Shown here: in pieces, positions 8,467-17,560 of the stretch | Numbering within the stretch: the stretch's first letter is position 1 | How the letters are laid out: the number at the start of each line of letters is the position of its first letter | Assembly (NCBI GenBank): GCA_009699605.1 | Contig: WLNW01000011.1 | Location: forward strand, 1-39,477 | From: Actinomycetota bacterium | Lineage (GTDB): Bacteria > Actinomycetota > Acidimicrobiia > Acidimicrobiales > WLNW01 | Length of the DNA stretch: 39,477 bases | Direction of reading: 5' to 3' | Position numbers and translations under genes: made by a program | Notes under the pieces: model-generated | What the model was told of the DNA's origin: nothing | Databases searched by the model: none | What the model saw: the letters and a program-made list of their open reading frames with translations, nothing else

Positions 8467-9447
8467 ATGGCTGCCATCACGTATTCCTGTGCGATGCCGC
8501 CCGGTCCGAACTGCGTGGAGTACGCGCAGCTTGCTTCCGACCTCGGCTACGACCGCATCTGGCTCTACGACTCCGCTGCGCTGTACCAGGACGTCTGGGT
8601 GTGGTTGGCGCGCATCGCCGACCGTACCGACATCAAGATCGGTACCGCCGTCGCCGTGCCGAACCTGCGCCACGTGATGACCACCGCGTCGGCCATCGCG
8701 ACCCTCGAGCACCTCGCGCCGGGCCGCTTGTCCTGTGGTTTCGGCACCGGTGCCACCGCTCGCTACGTGCTGGGCAAGCCGGGCCTTTCGTGGGCCGCCA
8801 CGCGCCGCTATCTCGAGCAATTGCGCGCCCTGCTCGCCGGCGACGTCGTCGAGATCGACGGGGCAATGACGCAGATGATCCACTACGAAGGCTGGGCGCC
8901 GAAGCGTCCCATCGAGGTGCCGCTGATCCTGTCGGCGCTCGGTCCGAAAGGCGTGCAGATCGCTCGTGATGTCGCCGACGGGCTCATGTTCATGAACGGT
9001 CCGGTCAGCGGGTTCGACACCGCGATCCAGATGACGTCTGGCACCGTGCGCGACGATGGCGAAGACCTCCAATCGTCGCGCGTGCTCGAGGCCATCGGGC
9101 CGTGGTCCGCGGTGATGTACCACGGCGCATGGCAGATGAACCCCGACGCGGTGAAGAACCTGCCGAACGGTTCGGCCTGGCTCGAGACGATCGAAGCAAT
9201 GCGACCCGAGGGCGAACGCCACCTCGCCGCGCACGAAGGGCACGTGACCGAGCTCACCGATCGCGATCTCGTTGCGCTCACCGCGAACCCGTTGCTCGGT
9301 GCCATGGGATGGGTTGGTACGCGCGACCAGATCCGCGAGCGCGCCGAGACCGCGGTGGCCGGTGGCGCCACCGAGATCATGTATACGCCGGCTGGCCCTG
9401 ACGTCGCGCGGGAGTTGCGTGTGTGGGCTGACGCGCTTCGCTCGTGA
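8467..9447 (+). CDS. LLM class flavin/F420-dependent oxidoreductase
   Basis: A luciferase-like monooxygenase/F420-reductase fold of 326 residues. Seen: the N-terminal strand AAITYSCAMPPGP, ASDLGYDRIWLYDSAALYQD, the GTAVAVPNLRHVMTTASAIATLEHLAPGR-type segment that marks the family, and PLILSALGPKGVQIARDVADG. The usual cofactor is F420 or FMN; sequence alone does not decide. The ATG at 8467 is preferred because AGAAGG lies 6 nt upstream, whereas the ATG at 8461 abuts that site. Its TGA overlaps the GTG of the next gene by 4 bp, so the two are translationally coupled. Confidence 0.85.
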   Translation: MAAITYSCAMPPGPNCVEYAQLASDLGYDRIWLYDSAALYQDVWVWLARIADRTDIKIGTAVAVPNLRHVMTTASAIATLEHLAPGRLSCGFGTGATARYVLGKPGLSWAATRRYLEQLRALLAGDVVEIDGAMTQMIHYEGWAPKRPIEVPLILSALGPKGVQIARDVADGLMFMNGPVSGFDTAIQMTSGTVRDDGEDLQSSRVLEAIGPWSAVMYHGAWQMNPDAVKNLPNGSAWLETIEAMRPEGERHLAAHEGHVTELTDRDLVALTANPLLGAMGWVGTRDQIRERAETAVAGGATEIMYTPAGPDVARELRVWADALRS

Positions 9448-10655
9448 CTAACGCGTCGGTGCCGAAACGCCGGTGGATCAAGAGCAGGGTCGCTCGGCGG
9501 ACACTTCGCGGCACCATCGAACTGTTGGTGTTCCTGCTCGTCTTCGTCTACTTCGGGTTGCCCGCGATCACGAACGCCCGCAATGCGCTGAACAAGCTCA
9601 GCGAAGTCCGCGCGACGTTCCTCCTGATGGGGTTCGCGTTGCAGGCGCTGTCGCTCGCCGCCTACGCACAGCTCACGCGGGCTGCGCTGCCTCGCGGTTC
9701 TGTATCGCTGGGCACGTTGTTCCGCATCCAGCTCACCACCAAGGCGATCACGAACGTCGTACCCGGGGGCAGCGCCGCCGGGTCCGCTATGGGCTATCGC
9801 ATGATCACCCTCGCGGGCGTGCCCGGCGCCGATGCCGGGTTCGGTCTCGTCGCCGCGAGCGTGGGCTCCGCAGTGCTCCTCAACGCAATCCTGTGGCTGA
9901 CCCTGCTGGTGTCGATCCCCGCGGCGGGGTTCCGTCCGATCTACGTGACCATGGCGCTCGCTGGCGTGTTCCTGCTCGCGGCGTTCGGGGCGATCGTGCT
10001 CGCGCTCGTTCGTGGACAACAGCAGGCCGAACGCGCCGTGCGCTCCATCGCCCGCCGCACGCGTTTCCTCAACGAGGATCGCATCGGATCGCTCGTGACC
10101 CGACTCGCGTCGCGGTTGCGCGAGTTGCTCGCCGACCCGCCCCTCATGCGACGGGTCGCCGTGTGGGCGACCATGAACTGGCTGCTCGACGCGGCGTCCT
10201 TGTGGCTCATCCTGCGCGCGTTCGGCACCACCGCGCGCCTGGACAGCTTGCTCGTCGCGTTCTGCATTGCGAACGTCTCGGCCGTGATCCCCATCACGCC
10301 GGGCGGCCTCGGAGTTCTCGATGCCACCCTCGTCGCGATGCTCGCGCTGTTCGGGTATGGCGACGCCGCCGGCCTCGCGGTTCCGCTCTATCGCGTCGCG
10401 CAGTACTTCCTACCGATCCCCGTCGGCTTCGTGAGTTACCTCACGCTGCGCGCCGGGCCGTGGCGTATCGACCGTGCGAAACCGCTCGGCGGTTTGCGCG
10501 AGGAGACCGCCGAGATGGTTCGCTCGGGCGAGTCGGTCTATGACTGGGCGGAACGGGTCGGTCGTCGATCGGGGCCACCGATCCCCGCGGGTCCGGTCAC
10601 CGCGGACGAGCCCGAGCCCCCGCCCCCTCAGGACGGCATCGACCTCGCGCGCTGA
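9444..10655 (+). CDS. Lysylphosphatidylglycerol synthase TM-region/UPF0104-type integral membrane protein
   Basis: A 403-residue membrane protein with about 8 hydrophobic segments, from IELLVFLLVFVYFGLPAI to YFLPIPVGFVSYLTL. It shows the family hallmarks NVVPGGSAAGSAMGYRM and IPITPGGLGVLDATLVAML. This is the flippase-like membrane domain seen in MprF and in stand-alone UPF0104 proteins; the catalytic lysyl-transferase domain is absent. A Pro/Glu-rich cytoplasmic tail ends the protein. The GTG start overlaps the stop of the LLM gene (GTGA). A role in lipid translocation or envelope assembly is inferred from the family. Confidence 0.82.
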   Translation: MTNASVPKRRWIKSRVARRTLRGTIELLVFLLVFVYFGLPAITNARNALNKLSEVRATFLLMGFALQALSLAAYAQLTRAALPRGSVSLGTLFRIQLTTKAITNVVPGGSAAGSAMGYRMITLAGVPGADAGFGLVAASVGSAVLLNAILWLTLLVSIPAAGFRPIYVTMALAGVFLLAAFGAIVLALVRGQQQAERAVRSIARRTRFLNEDRIGSLVTRLASRLRELLADPPLMRRVAVWATMNWLLDAASLWLILRAFGTTARLDSLLVAFCIANVSAVIPITPGGLGVLDATLVAMLALFGYGDAAGLAVPLYRVAQYFLPIPVGFVSYLTLRAGPWRIDRAKPLGGLREETAEMVRSGESVYDWAERVGRRSGPPIPAGPVTADEPEPPPPQDGIDLAR

Positions 10656-10689
10656 CGCTTCATCGCCACCCCGAGCGGGTCGGGCCCAC

Positions 10690-11781
10690 TCAGTCGGTGG
10701 TGAAGCGGTAGCTGAACGCGCCGGGGGGCGCGCCGTTGCGGCTCGAACGTTCGGCGGTGAACTGGCGTTGGTACCAGGTGGGATACGGGCGCACCGGTTC
10801 GCTCGTTGCGTCGAGCAGCGCTACCTCGTCGGGGGAGAGCGTCCACGTGGCCGCGGCGAGGTTGTCGGCGAGCTGTTCGGTGGTGCGGGCGCCGATGATC
10901 ACCGAGGACACCTCGGGTCGCGACCGCAACCAGTTGAGCGCGACCTGCGCCACCGACGCGCCACGGGCGTGCGCGATCTCGCGGGCCACGTCGAGCGTCG
11001 CGTAGCCGCGCTCGACGTCGATGTGCCCGACGCCGAGCTCGCCGATCATTCCGCGTCGGGTGTCGCCCGGCGCGTCGGCATCGCGCATGAACTTGCCCGA
11101 CAAGAACCCACCAGCCAGTGGACTCCACACGAGGACGCCCACCCCTTGATCGGCACACATGGGCAGCAGCTCGTTCTCAAGCTCGCGCGCTACGAGGCTG
11201 TAGTACGACTGCGTGGCCACGAATCGTTCGAGCCCGAGCCGCTGGGAGATACCGAGCGCCTTCGTGATCTGCCACGCCGCGAAGTTCGAACACGCGACGT
11301 AGCGCACCTTGCCGGCGCGCACGAGGTCGTCGAGCGCGCGCAGCGTCTCGTCGAGCGGCGTGCATCCATCGAACCCGTGCACGTGATAGATGTCGATGCG
11401 GTCGGTGCCCAGGCGGCGCAAGCTGTCCTCGCATGCCCGCATCACGTGCCAGCGCGATTGCCCGGCGTCGTTGGGGCCGTCGCCGACCCGCGAGTGCACC
11501 TTGGTCGACACGAGGACCCGGTCGCGATCGGGGCCGAGCGCGAGGCCGAGCAGCCGTTCCGACTCGCCTTTGGAATAGCCGTTGGCCGTGTCGAAGAGGT
11601 TCACGCCGGCATCGAGCGCGCAGCGCACCTGTTCGCGCGCCGCGTGCTCATCGATGGTGGCGACCCAGCCGCCGGTAGCCGCGCCACCGAAGCCCATGGT
11701 GCCGAGGGCGAACGCTGACACCCTGAGCCCCGACGCGCCGAGGAAGCGATATTCCATCGGGGTTTCCGCGGTGTCACTCAC
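10690..11781 (-). CDS. Aldo/keto reductase
   Basis: An NADP(H)-dependent TIM-barrel oxidoreductase of about 363 residues. Counting from the GTG at 11781, the catalytic tetrad is Asp64 and Tyr69 (FDTANGYSKGESE), Lys94 (VSTKVHSR) and His135 (YHVHGFD). The cofactor region VSSVIIGARTTEQLADNLAA lies near the C-terminus. Two starts are possible: GTG 11781, which overlaps the upstream stop as GTGA, and ATG 11757 (MEYRFLGASGLRVS), where most family members begin. I list the GTG because of the coupling but it has no strong ribosome site. It is the last gene of the minus-strand group 10690-15946. The substrate is unknown. Confidence 0.87.
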   Translation of the reverse strand: MSDTAETPMEYRFLGASGLRVSAFALGTMGFGGAATGGWVATIDEHAAREQVRCALDAGVNLFDTANGYSKGESERLLGLALGPDRDRVLVSTKVHSRVGDGPNDAGQSRWHVMRACEDSLRRLGTDRIDIYHVHGFDGCTPLDETLRALDDLVRAGKVRYVACSNFAAWQITKALGISQRLGLERFVATQSYYSLVARELENELLPMCADQGVGVLVWSPLAGGFLSGKFMRDADAPGDTRRGMIGELGVGHIDVERGYATLDVAREIAHARGASVAQVALNWLRSRPEVSSVIIGARTTEQLADNLAAATWTLSPDEVALLDATSEPVRPYPTWYQRQFTAERSSRNGAPPGAFSYRFTTD

Positions 11782-12761
11782 GACAGTTGCGGCAGGACCT
11801 TGTCTTCGTAGAGCTGCAGCGACTCCCACGCCTTGTCGATGGGCATGCCCCCGCACATCGGGTGCAGGTTGAACGAGAACTCGGGCCCGGTGGCCTTGGC
11901 CTGCGCCACGATCTCGTCGGGGGTGACGAAGCGGTACATGCCCTCGGCGCGCAGCTCCTCGACAGTGGTGGCGTGCGAGTGCACGGCCGACTTGATGTCG
12001 GGGGTCTGCCAGCTCGCGTAAGTGCTGGTCTCGTGGAAGAGGTGATGGCCAAGCTCGGCCCACGCCTTGTCGGGATCCTCCACGATGAAGTGGTGCTCGA
12101 ACCCGACGCCCGGCATCATCGCGAAACCGGGCCAACCCTCGAGCTGGCACTGCTCGTAGTAGTACGCCATGAGCTCGGGCACCGGGGCGGCGAAGAAGAT
12201 CGGCAGCTTGAAGCGGGCGGCTCGACGCGCGGCCGGCTTCGACGTGCCGCCGAGCATGAACGGCGGCGTGGGCTTGCTCACCGGGATGGGCGTGACCTGC
12301 ACGGTCGTGCCGCGGTACTCGAAGGGCTCACCGGTCCAGGCCTTGAGCATGGTGTCGATGCACTCGTCCATGAGCTTGCCGCGATCGGCCCAGTCCTTGC
12401 CGTGAGCGGCGTACTCCTCGGGCCGATAGCCGATGCCTGCGATGACGCTGAGGCGACCGCCGCTCAGCAGGTCGAGCACCGCGATGTCCTCGGCGATGCG
12501 CAGCGGATCGTGCAACGGTACGAGCAGCGCCGAGATCGACACGCCGATGTTCTTCGTGCGGGCGAGCACTGCGCCGGCCGTGATGAGCGGCGAGGGGCTC
12601 CAGCCGTTGGCTGCGCCGTGGTGCTCCTCGTGGCTGATCGCCATGAACCCCAACTTGTCGGCCCATTCGGCCATGTCGATGCCTGCCTTGTAGCGAGCAG
12701 ACATCTCGTTGGGTTCGAGGCCGGGCTGGATGAAGTTGAGCCGCATGATCGCGATGGGCAT
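11778..12761 (-). CDS. LLM class flavin-dependent oxidoreductase
   Basis: A second luciferase-like enzyme, 327 residues. Seen: ADKLGFMAISHEEHHG near the N-terminus, SALLVPLHDPLRIAEDIAVLDLLSGGR, AGIGYRPEEYAAHG and PPFMLGGTSKPAARRAAR, a standard family layout closest to the FMN-dependent group. ATG at 12761 has GGGAG 8 nt upstream. Its stop overlaps the aldo/keto reductase start, so these two oxidoreductases form a coupled pair. The 83-bp gap before it separates it from the acyl-CoA synthetase on the same strand; I see no clear promoter or hairpin there. Confidence 0.85.
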   Translation of the reverse strand: MPIAIMRLNFIQPGLEPNEMSARYKAGIDMAEWADKLGFMAISHEEHHGAANGWSPSPLITAGAVLARTKNIGVSISALLVPLHDPLRIAEDIAVLDLLSGGRLSVIAGIGYRPEEYAAHGKDWADRGKLMDECIDTMLKAWTGEPFEYRGTTVQVTPIPVSKPTPPFMLGGTSKPAARRAARFKLPIFFAAPVPELMAYYYEQCQLEGWPGFAMMPGVGFEHHFIVEDPDKAWAELGHHLFHETSTYASWQTPDIKSAVHSHATTVEELRAEGMYRFVTPDEIVAQAKATGPEFSFNLHPMCGGMPIDKAWESLQLYEDKVLPQLS

Positions 12762-12844
12762 GACGGACGCTCCCGATTGACGTGTTTGCCCAGGACACTA
12801 GCCACGAAGGACCTGACGGTCACCAACGCCCTGAGACACACCGG

Positions 12845-14479
12845 TCAGCGGGCGGTGGGCAGCACGTGGTCGGCGAATCGCTCGCGCAGGGTCTTCTTCG
12901 AGAACTTGCCAACGGAGGTCTTCGGCACCTCGTCGATGAAGACGACCTCGTCGGGCATCCACCAGGCCGCGACCCGACCTTTCAGAAACGCGAGGACCTC
13001 TTCGGAGGTGAGGGTCTCGCCCTCGCGCACGACGACGCATGCGAGCGGGCGTTCGGTCCACTTCGGGTGGGCGACCCCGATGACGGCGGCCTCCTTCACC
13101 TTGGGGCACGCCATGATCTCGTTCTCGAGATCGGTGGAGCTGATCCATTCTCCGCCCGACTTCACCAGATCCTTGGTGCGGTCGACGAGGAACAGGTAGC
13201 CCTCCTCGTCGGCAACCGCGATGTCGCCGGTCTTCAGCCACCCGTCGTCGGTGAAGGATTCCTGGGCGCGGTCGTCGTTGTAATAGGTCGACGCGACCCA
13301 CGGCCCGCGCACCTGGAGCTCACCCCGGGACTCGCCGTCCCACGCGACGATTTCGCCGGTGTCAGGGTCGGCGAGGCGGAACTCGACGCCCATTGCCACG
13401 AGTCCCGCGCTGGTGCGCAGTTGCGCGAGCTCATCGTCGGTGCCGTTGCGAAGATAGGACTTGATGGTGCACACCGATCCGAGTGGGCTGGTCTCGGTCA
13501 TACCCCACGCCTGCAGGATGGGCAGACCGACCTTCGCGCGGAACCCCTCCGACAACGCCTTGGGCACCGCCGACCCGCCGCACGCGATCACCCGGAGGCT
13601 CGATACGTCGCGTCCGTCGAGCTCGGCGAGCACGCCCATCCAGATGGTGGGCACACCGGCCGCGAGCGTGACGCGCTCGCTCTCGATGAGACCGGCAATG
13701 GTCTTCGCGCTGAGGTCGGGGCCAGGCATGATCAACGTGGCACCGGTGGCCACTGCGGCATGCGCGAGGCCCCACGCGTTCGCGTGGAACATCGGCACGA
13801 CCGGCAGGATGACGTCGGTCTCGCTCACGCCGAGCATGTCGGTGGTCATGGCCGCCATGGTGTGCAGGAATATCGACCGGTGCGAGTACACGACGCCCTT
13901 GGGGTTTCCCGTGGTGCCGCTCGTGTACATCATGGCCGCCGCCCGGTGCTCGTCGGCCAGAGGCGCGAATTCAATCGGTTCGACCGACGCGAGCAGCGTT
14001 TCATAGTCGTGGACCTGAGGCGCGACGACGTTGTCGGGTATGGCCCCCACGCCGTCGTCCATGACCACGATGTGCTTCACGTTGTTGAACGTGCCGACGA
14101 GCGGCCACAGCAGCGCGCACAGCGACTTGTCGACGAAGATGACCTCGTCCTCGGCGTGGTTCACGATGTAGGTGAGCTGTTCGGGGAAGAGCCGCAGGTT
14201 CAAGGTGTGAGCGACCCGGCCGGTGCACCCAGGGGCGAAGTACAGCTCGAGGTGGCGGGCGCTGTTCCAGGCGAACGTCGCGACCCGGCCGTCGGACGAG
14301 ATGCCGAGTGCATCGAGCACCGCAGCGAGGCGTCGGGTGCGAGTTGCCCACTCGCCGTAGGTGGTTCGCTCGATGCCACGTGGGGTGTTCGAGACGATCG
14401 TCTTCTTCGGGAATAGGCGTTCGGCCCGGGAGAAGAGGTGATCGAGTCCGAGTTGGTGATCCTGCATCAAGCCGCGCAT
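12845..14479 (-). CDS. Long-chain fatty acyl-CoA synthetase (AMP-binding family)
   Basis: Activates a carboxylic acid to its CoA thioester through an acyl-adenylate. The 544 residues are full length. Seen: the P-loop-like MMYTSGTTGNPKG at about 183-195, the aromatic-site segment QAWGMTETSPLGSVC, GWLKTGDIAVADEEGYLFLVDRTKD, and the C-terminal catalytic Lys525 in KTSVGKFSKK. Start: ATG 14479 begins MRGLMQDHQLGLDHLF, the usual opening of actinobacterial members, with GGGAG just upstream. ATG 14494 and the far 14542 are less likely. It lies 63 bp downstream of the MFS exporter on the same strand. The acid substrate is unknown; medium to long chain is inferred from the family. Confidence 0.9.
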   Translation of the reverse strand: MRGLMQDHQLGLDHLFSRAERLFPKKTIVSNTPRGIERTTYGEWATRTRRLAAVLDALGISSDGRVATFAWNSARHLELYFAPGCTGRVAHTLNLRLFPEQLTYIVNHAEDEVIFVDKSLCALLWPLVGTFNNVKHIVVMDDGVGAIPDNVVAPQVHDYETLLASVEPIEFAPLADEHRAAAMMYTSGTTGNPKGVVYSHRSIFLHTMAAMTTDMLGVSETDVILPVVPMFHANAWGLAHAAVATGATLIMPGPDLSAKTIAGLIESERVTLAAGVPTIWMGVLAELDGRDVSSLRVIACGGSAVPKALSEGFRAKVGLPILQAWGMTETSPLGSVCTIKSYLRNGTDDELAQLRTSAGLVAMGVEFRLADPDTGEIVAWDGESRGELQVRGPWVASTYYNDDRAQESFTDDGWLKTGDIAVADEEGYLFLVDRTKDLVKSGGEWISSTDLENEIMACPKVKEAAVIGVAHPKWTERPLACVVVREGETLTSEEVLAFLKGRVAAWWMPDEVVFIDEVPKTSVGKFSKKTLRERFADHVLPTAR

Positions 14480-14542
14480 CGTGCTCCCTGGCATGTCGTG
14501 AGCCGGAGTCTTGCGCGTTTGGTCAACGAGCGGTGTTCGCAC

Positions 14543-15946
14543 CTATGCGTCGGCGAATTTGGGGCGTCGCACGAGAAAGCCGAGGGCGAAGCAGATCGAG
14601 CAGCCGATGATGGTGACGACGAGTGACTCGCGCAGGCCGCGTGTACCCGTGCTCCCGGCGATGAACGTGATGGCCAGCGCCGTGCCGAACGTGGTGCCGA
14701 TGCGCTGCACCATGAAGTTGACGGAGCTCCCGACCGCGTGGCGCTCCACAGGTATATCGAGCAGCGTCGTTGCGATGTACGACGGGAACACCAGGCCGGT
14801 CGAGAGGCCGAGCAGCATGGAGCCCGGCACGATCGCGGTCCACAACGCAGGCTCGTTGCCCATCGCGAACCACAAGAAGACCGACGTGGCAATCGTGCCG
14901 AGCGACCCGACCAAGATGAAGCGCTGATGGCCGAACTTGTGCGCTACCCGGCCGCTGAGCACCCCGGTGAGCCCGGAGAACAACGAGATCGGGGCGGTCG
15001 ACACACCGGCTTTGAAGACGGTCCAGTGCCATACGTTGATCGCGTGCTGCACGAGCGCCCAGTTGAGCGCGAACCACGCGAGCGCGATCACGAACGTGCC
15101 CGCGACGCCGACCCGGACGTTGTGTATTCGGAACAGGTCGAGTTGCAACAGTGGGGCCTCCCGTCGCTTGCAGCGAAGGATGAACCACGTGAGGATCGCC
15201 GTGCCCACGACGAAGCACAGCCAGGTTTTCGCGCCGAGCCAACCCCAGCCGGGTTGGGTCTTGCGTTGCACCACGCCCAACGTGATCGTCGAGACGCCTG
15301 CCATGATCAGGAACACTCCCGCGAGATCGGGCATGCGCTTGGTGCGGTCGGTCGCCGTCTCGGTGAGCACCCGCGGGCCGATCAGCAGCACCAGGAGACC
15401 GATGGGGATGTTGATCCAGAACGCCCATTGCCACCCGCCGCGGTCGATCACGAATCCACCAACCGACGGGCCGAGCGCGGCCGACACGCCGCCGGTAACT
15501 GACCACACGCCGATCGCCGTGGCGAGCTTCTCGGGAGGAAACGCCGAGATGAGGAGTGCCGCGCCGGCCGGCGTGTAGGCGGATGAACCGAGCGCTTGCA
15601 CCGTTCGGCCGACCATGATCCACGCGGGGCTCGGGGCGAGCGCGCCGATGAACGAACCCGCGGTGAAGATCGCGATGCCGATCAGCATCATCTTTTTGCG
15701 ACCCAACCGATCAGCGAGCACGCCACTCGGCACCAACGTGGCCGCACTGACGATGGTGAACAGGTTGTTGATCCACGAAAGCTGGGCGGCTGACGCGCCG
15801 GGGAACGCCTTGCGGATCTCGGGGAAGGCCACCGACATGATCGACAGGCCGATTCCGGTGAGCACCGCAGTGCTGATGACCATTGCCAGCACCAGCCACG
15901 CGTGGCGCGCCGCCGCACCCGACGGCTTCTGGACCGAGGTCTCCAT
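14543..15946 (-). CDS. MFS transporter, DHA2 (EmrB/QacA-like) 14-TM family
   Basis: Proton-driven exporter of the cytoplasmic membrane, 467 residues. About 14 hydrophobic segments run from HAWLVLAMVISTAVLTGIG to LVVTIIGCSICFALGFLV. Seen: loop 2-3 motif GVLADRLGRKKMM, QALGSSAYTPAGAALL, and the motif C-like stretch TGGVSAALGPSVGGFVID, typical of drug:H+ antiporters. The ATG at 15946 is the first gene of the minus-strand group 10690-15946. The clustering with acyl-CoA synthetase and oxidoreductases suggests export of a lipid or small aromatic compound, but that is only inference. Confidence 0.88.
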   Translation of the reverse strand: METSVQKPSGAAARHAWLVLAMVISTAVLTGIGLSIMSVAFPEIRKAFPGASAAQLSWINNLFTIVSAATLVPSGVLADRLGRKKMMLIGIAIFTAGSFIGALAPSPAWIMVGRTVQALGSSAYTPAGAALLISAFPPEKLATAIGVWSVTGGVSAALGPSVGGFVIDRGGWQWAFWINIPIGLLVLLIGPRVLTETATDRTKRMPDLAGVFLIMAGVSTITLGVVQRKTQPGWGWLGAKTWLCFVVGTAILTWFILRCKRREAPLLQLDLFRIHNVRVGVAGTFVIALAWFALNWALVQHAINVWHWTVFKAGVSTAPISLFSGLTGVLSGRVAHKFGHQRFILVGSLGTIATSVFLWFAMGNEPALWTAIVPGSMLLGLSTGLVFPSYIATTLLDIPVERHAVGSSVNFMVQRIGTTFGTALAITFIAGSTGTRGLRESLVVTIIGCSICFALGFLVRRPKFADA

Positions 15947-16011
15947 CTCCGGGCACCATAGGTGCCGCTGGGTCGGATGCGCTAAGGCGCAGCGCGTGCG
16001 AGACTCGGTCG

Positions 16012-16920
16012 ATGGGGGACGAGCTGTTCATCGACGCCGCGATCAACGGCGTCGTGCGTAAGGACGACAACCCGAACGTCCCGCGTAGCGCCGACGAGAT
16101 CGTCGATGACGCGGTCGCGTGCTTCGACGCCGGCGCCGCTGTGGTTCACCCGCACGAACCCGACGGCGCCACGAGCAACGTCGACGTCGACGCGTACGCC
16201 GAGATCTTCGCCCGCGTGCTCGCCGAAGTGCCGGGCGCGTTGCTTTATCCGACCGTCGGTGGCAAAGGCACCTGGGACGAGCGATGGGGCCACGTCGTCG
16301 CGCTTGCCGAACGCGGCCTCACCCAGATCGGGCCGATCGACGCCGGCTCCACCAACCTCGGAGTTCGCCTGCCCGACGGCCGGCCGGCACCGAGTGAGTC
16401 CGTATACGACAACAGTTACGCGTACATAGCGCACCTGATCGATCTGTGCTGGGAGCACCAGCTCGCGCCGACATTCGCGATCTTCGAGCCGACCTTCCTG
16501 CACACCGTGGTCGCCTACTGGGAGGCCGGCCAGATGCCGCCGGGTGCGTGGCTCAAGTTCTACATGGCCGGGCACGGCGGGTATCCGGGTACCGGGCGCA
16601 ACGGCATGAAGCCGGCCCGTTTCGGCCTGCCACCCACCGAGAAGGCGCTCGACGCGTACCTCGAGATCCTCGGGGAGTGCCCGATCCCTTGGGGCGTCTC
16701 TGCGATGGGCTCTGACCTGTTCGTGTGCGGCATCGCCGAGCTCGCGGTGAGCCGTGGCGGGCACCTCCATGTAGGGCTCGAGTCCTACAACGGTGACCGC
16801 ATGCCGACCAACGTCGAGTTGGTGGAAGAAGCGGTCGCTTTGGGGCGGCGTCACGGTCGAGCGCCCGTGCCCACGTCCCACGCACTCGCCTGGCTGGGCT
16901 TGCGTAGTGTCGCGTCATGA
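16012..16920 (+). CDS. BKACE-family enzyme (beta-keto acid cleavage, DUF849)
   Basis: A TIM-barrel, Zn-dependent Claisen-type enzyme that condenses a beta-keto acid with acetyl-CoA and splits it; the best known member is 3-keto-5-aminohexanoate cleavage enzyme. 302 residues. Seen: AAINGVVRKDDNPNVPRSADEI and GAAVVHPHEPDG, which holds the HxH metal pair (His46, His48), then FYMAGHGGYPG and GVSAMGSDLFVCG, and GGHLHVGLESYNG near the end. The actual keto acid is not predictable. The ATG at 16012 is chosen from family length; the open frame upstream overlaps the divergent MFS gene. Its stop overlaps the next gene (ATGA), starting a tight operon. Confidence 0.83.
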   Translation: MGDELFIDAAINGVVRKDDNPNVPRSADEIVDDAVACFDAGAAVVHPHEPDGATSNVDVDAYAEIFARVLAEVPGALLYPTVGGKGTWDERWGHVVALAERGLTQIGPIDAGSTNLGVRLPDGRPAPSESVYDNSYAYIAHLIDLCWEHQLAPTFAIFEPTFLHTVVAYWEAGQMPPGAWLKFYMAGHGGYPGTGRNGMKPARFGLPPTEKALDAYLEILGECPIPWGVSAMGSDLFVCGIAELAVSRGGHLHVGLESYNGDRMPTNVELVEEAVALGRRHGRAPVPTSHALAWLGLRSVAS

Positions 16921-17558
16921 TCCTCGAACTCGCGCCCGATGATTTGCTCGCCACCACCCGCTCGGTTCGCAAGCGGCTCGACTACGACCGGCCGGTGCCG
17001 CGCGACGTGGTCGAGAGCTGCGCCCAGCTTGCGTTCCAGGCCCCGAACGGCAGCAACCAGCAGAACTGGGGCTGGGTGTGCGTCGACGACCCGGCGTTGA
17101 AGGTCGCCATGGCCGACCTCTATCGCCGCGGCATGCGCGACCACATCGATCGCGACCGCACCGGTGAGAGCCCCTACAACCCGGGCGGCGACGCACGTGC
17201 CCAGGAGCGCATGAGCGAGTCGGTCATGTTCCTGCACGATCGGATGCAGGACGCGCCCGTGCTGCTGGTGCCCACCATCGAAGCTCGTCTCGACGGTGCG
17301 TCGACCTTCACGCAGGCCAGTCGCTGGGGATCGATCCTGCCCGGCGTGTGGAACCTGATGCTTGCGCTGCGGTCGAGAGGGCTCGGCAGCGCCTGGACCA
17401 CCGTGTCGCTCTACCGCGAACGCGAGATGGCCGAACTGCTCGGCATCCCGTACGACCACAACACACAAGCGGGGCTGTTCCCGATCGGTTACACGATCGG
17501 CACGCAGTTCAAGCGAGCCGATCGCGGCCGCTCGCATCTTCGCTGGAACGGTTGGTAG
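16917..17558 (+). CDS. Nitroreductase-family flavoprotein
   Basis: A FMN-dependent NAD(P)H oxidoreductase of 213 residues. Seen: ATTRSVRKRLDYDRPVPRDVV, the family's opening RSxRxF-like signature, then AFQAPNGSNQQNWGWV for flavin phosphate binding, and LPGVWNLMLALRSRGLGSAW in the C-terminal half. The substrate is unknown; members reduce nitro groups, enones or flavins. It starts by ATGA overlap with the BKACE gene and ends 2 bp before the next LLM gene, so all belong to one transcript. Confidence 0.85.
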   Translation: MILELAPDDLLATTRSVRKRLDYDRPVPRDVVESCAQLAFQAPNGSNQQNWGWVCVDDPALKVAMADLYRRGMRDHIDRDRTGESPYNPGGDARAQERMSESVMFLHDRMQDAPVLLVPTIEARLDGASTFTQASRWGSILPGVWNLMLALRSRGLGSAWTTVSLYREREMAELLGIPYDHNTQAGLFPIGYTIGTQFKRADRGRSHLRWNGW

Positions 17559-17560
17559 CC

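Noticed and set aside
12782-14416. Open frame of 544 codons on the plus strand opposite the acyl-CoA synthetase
   Set aside because: Same kind of antisense shadow; low-complexity composition, no ribosome site and no family signature.
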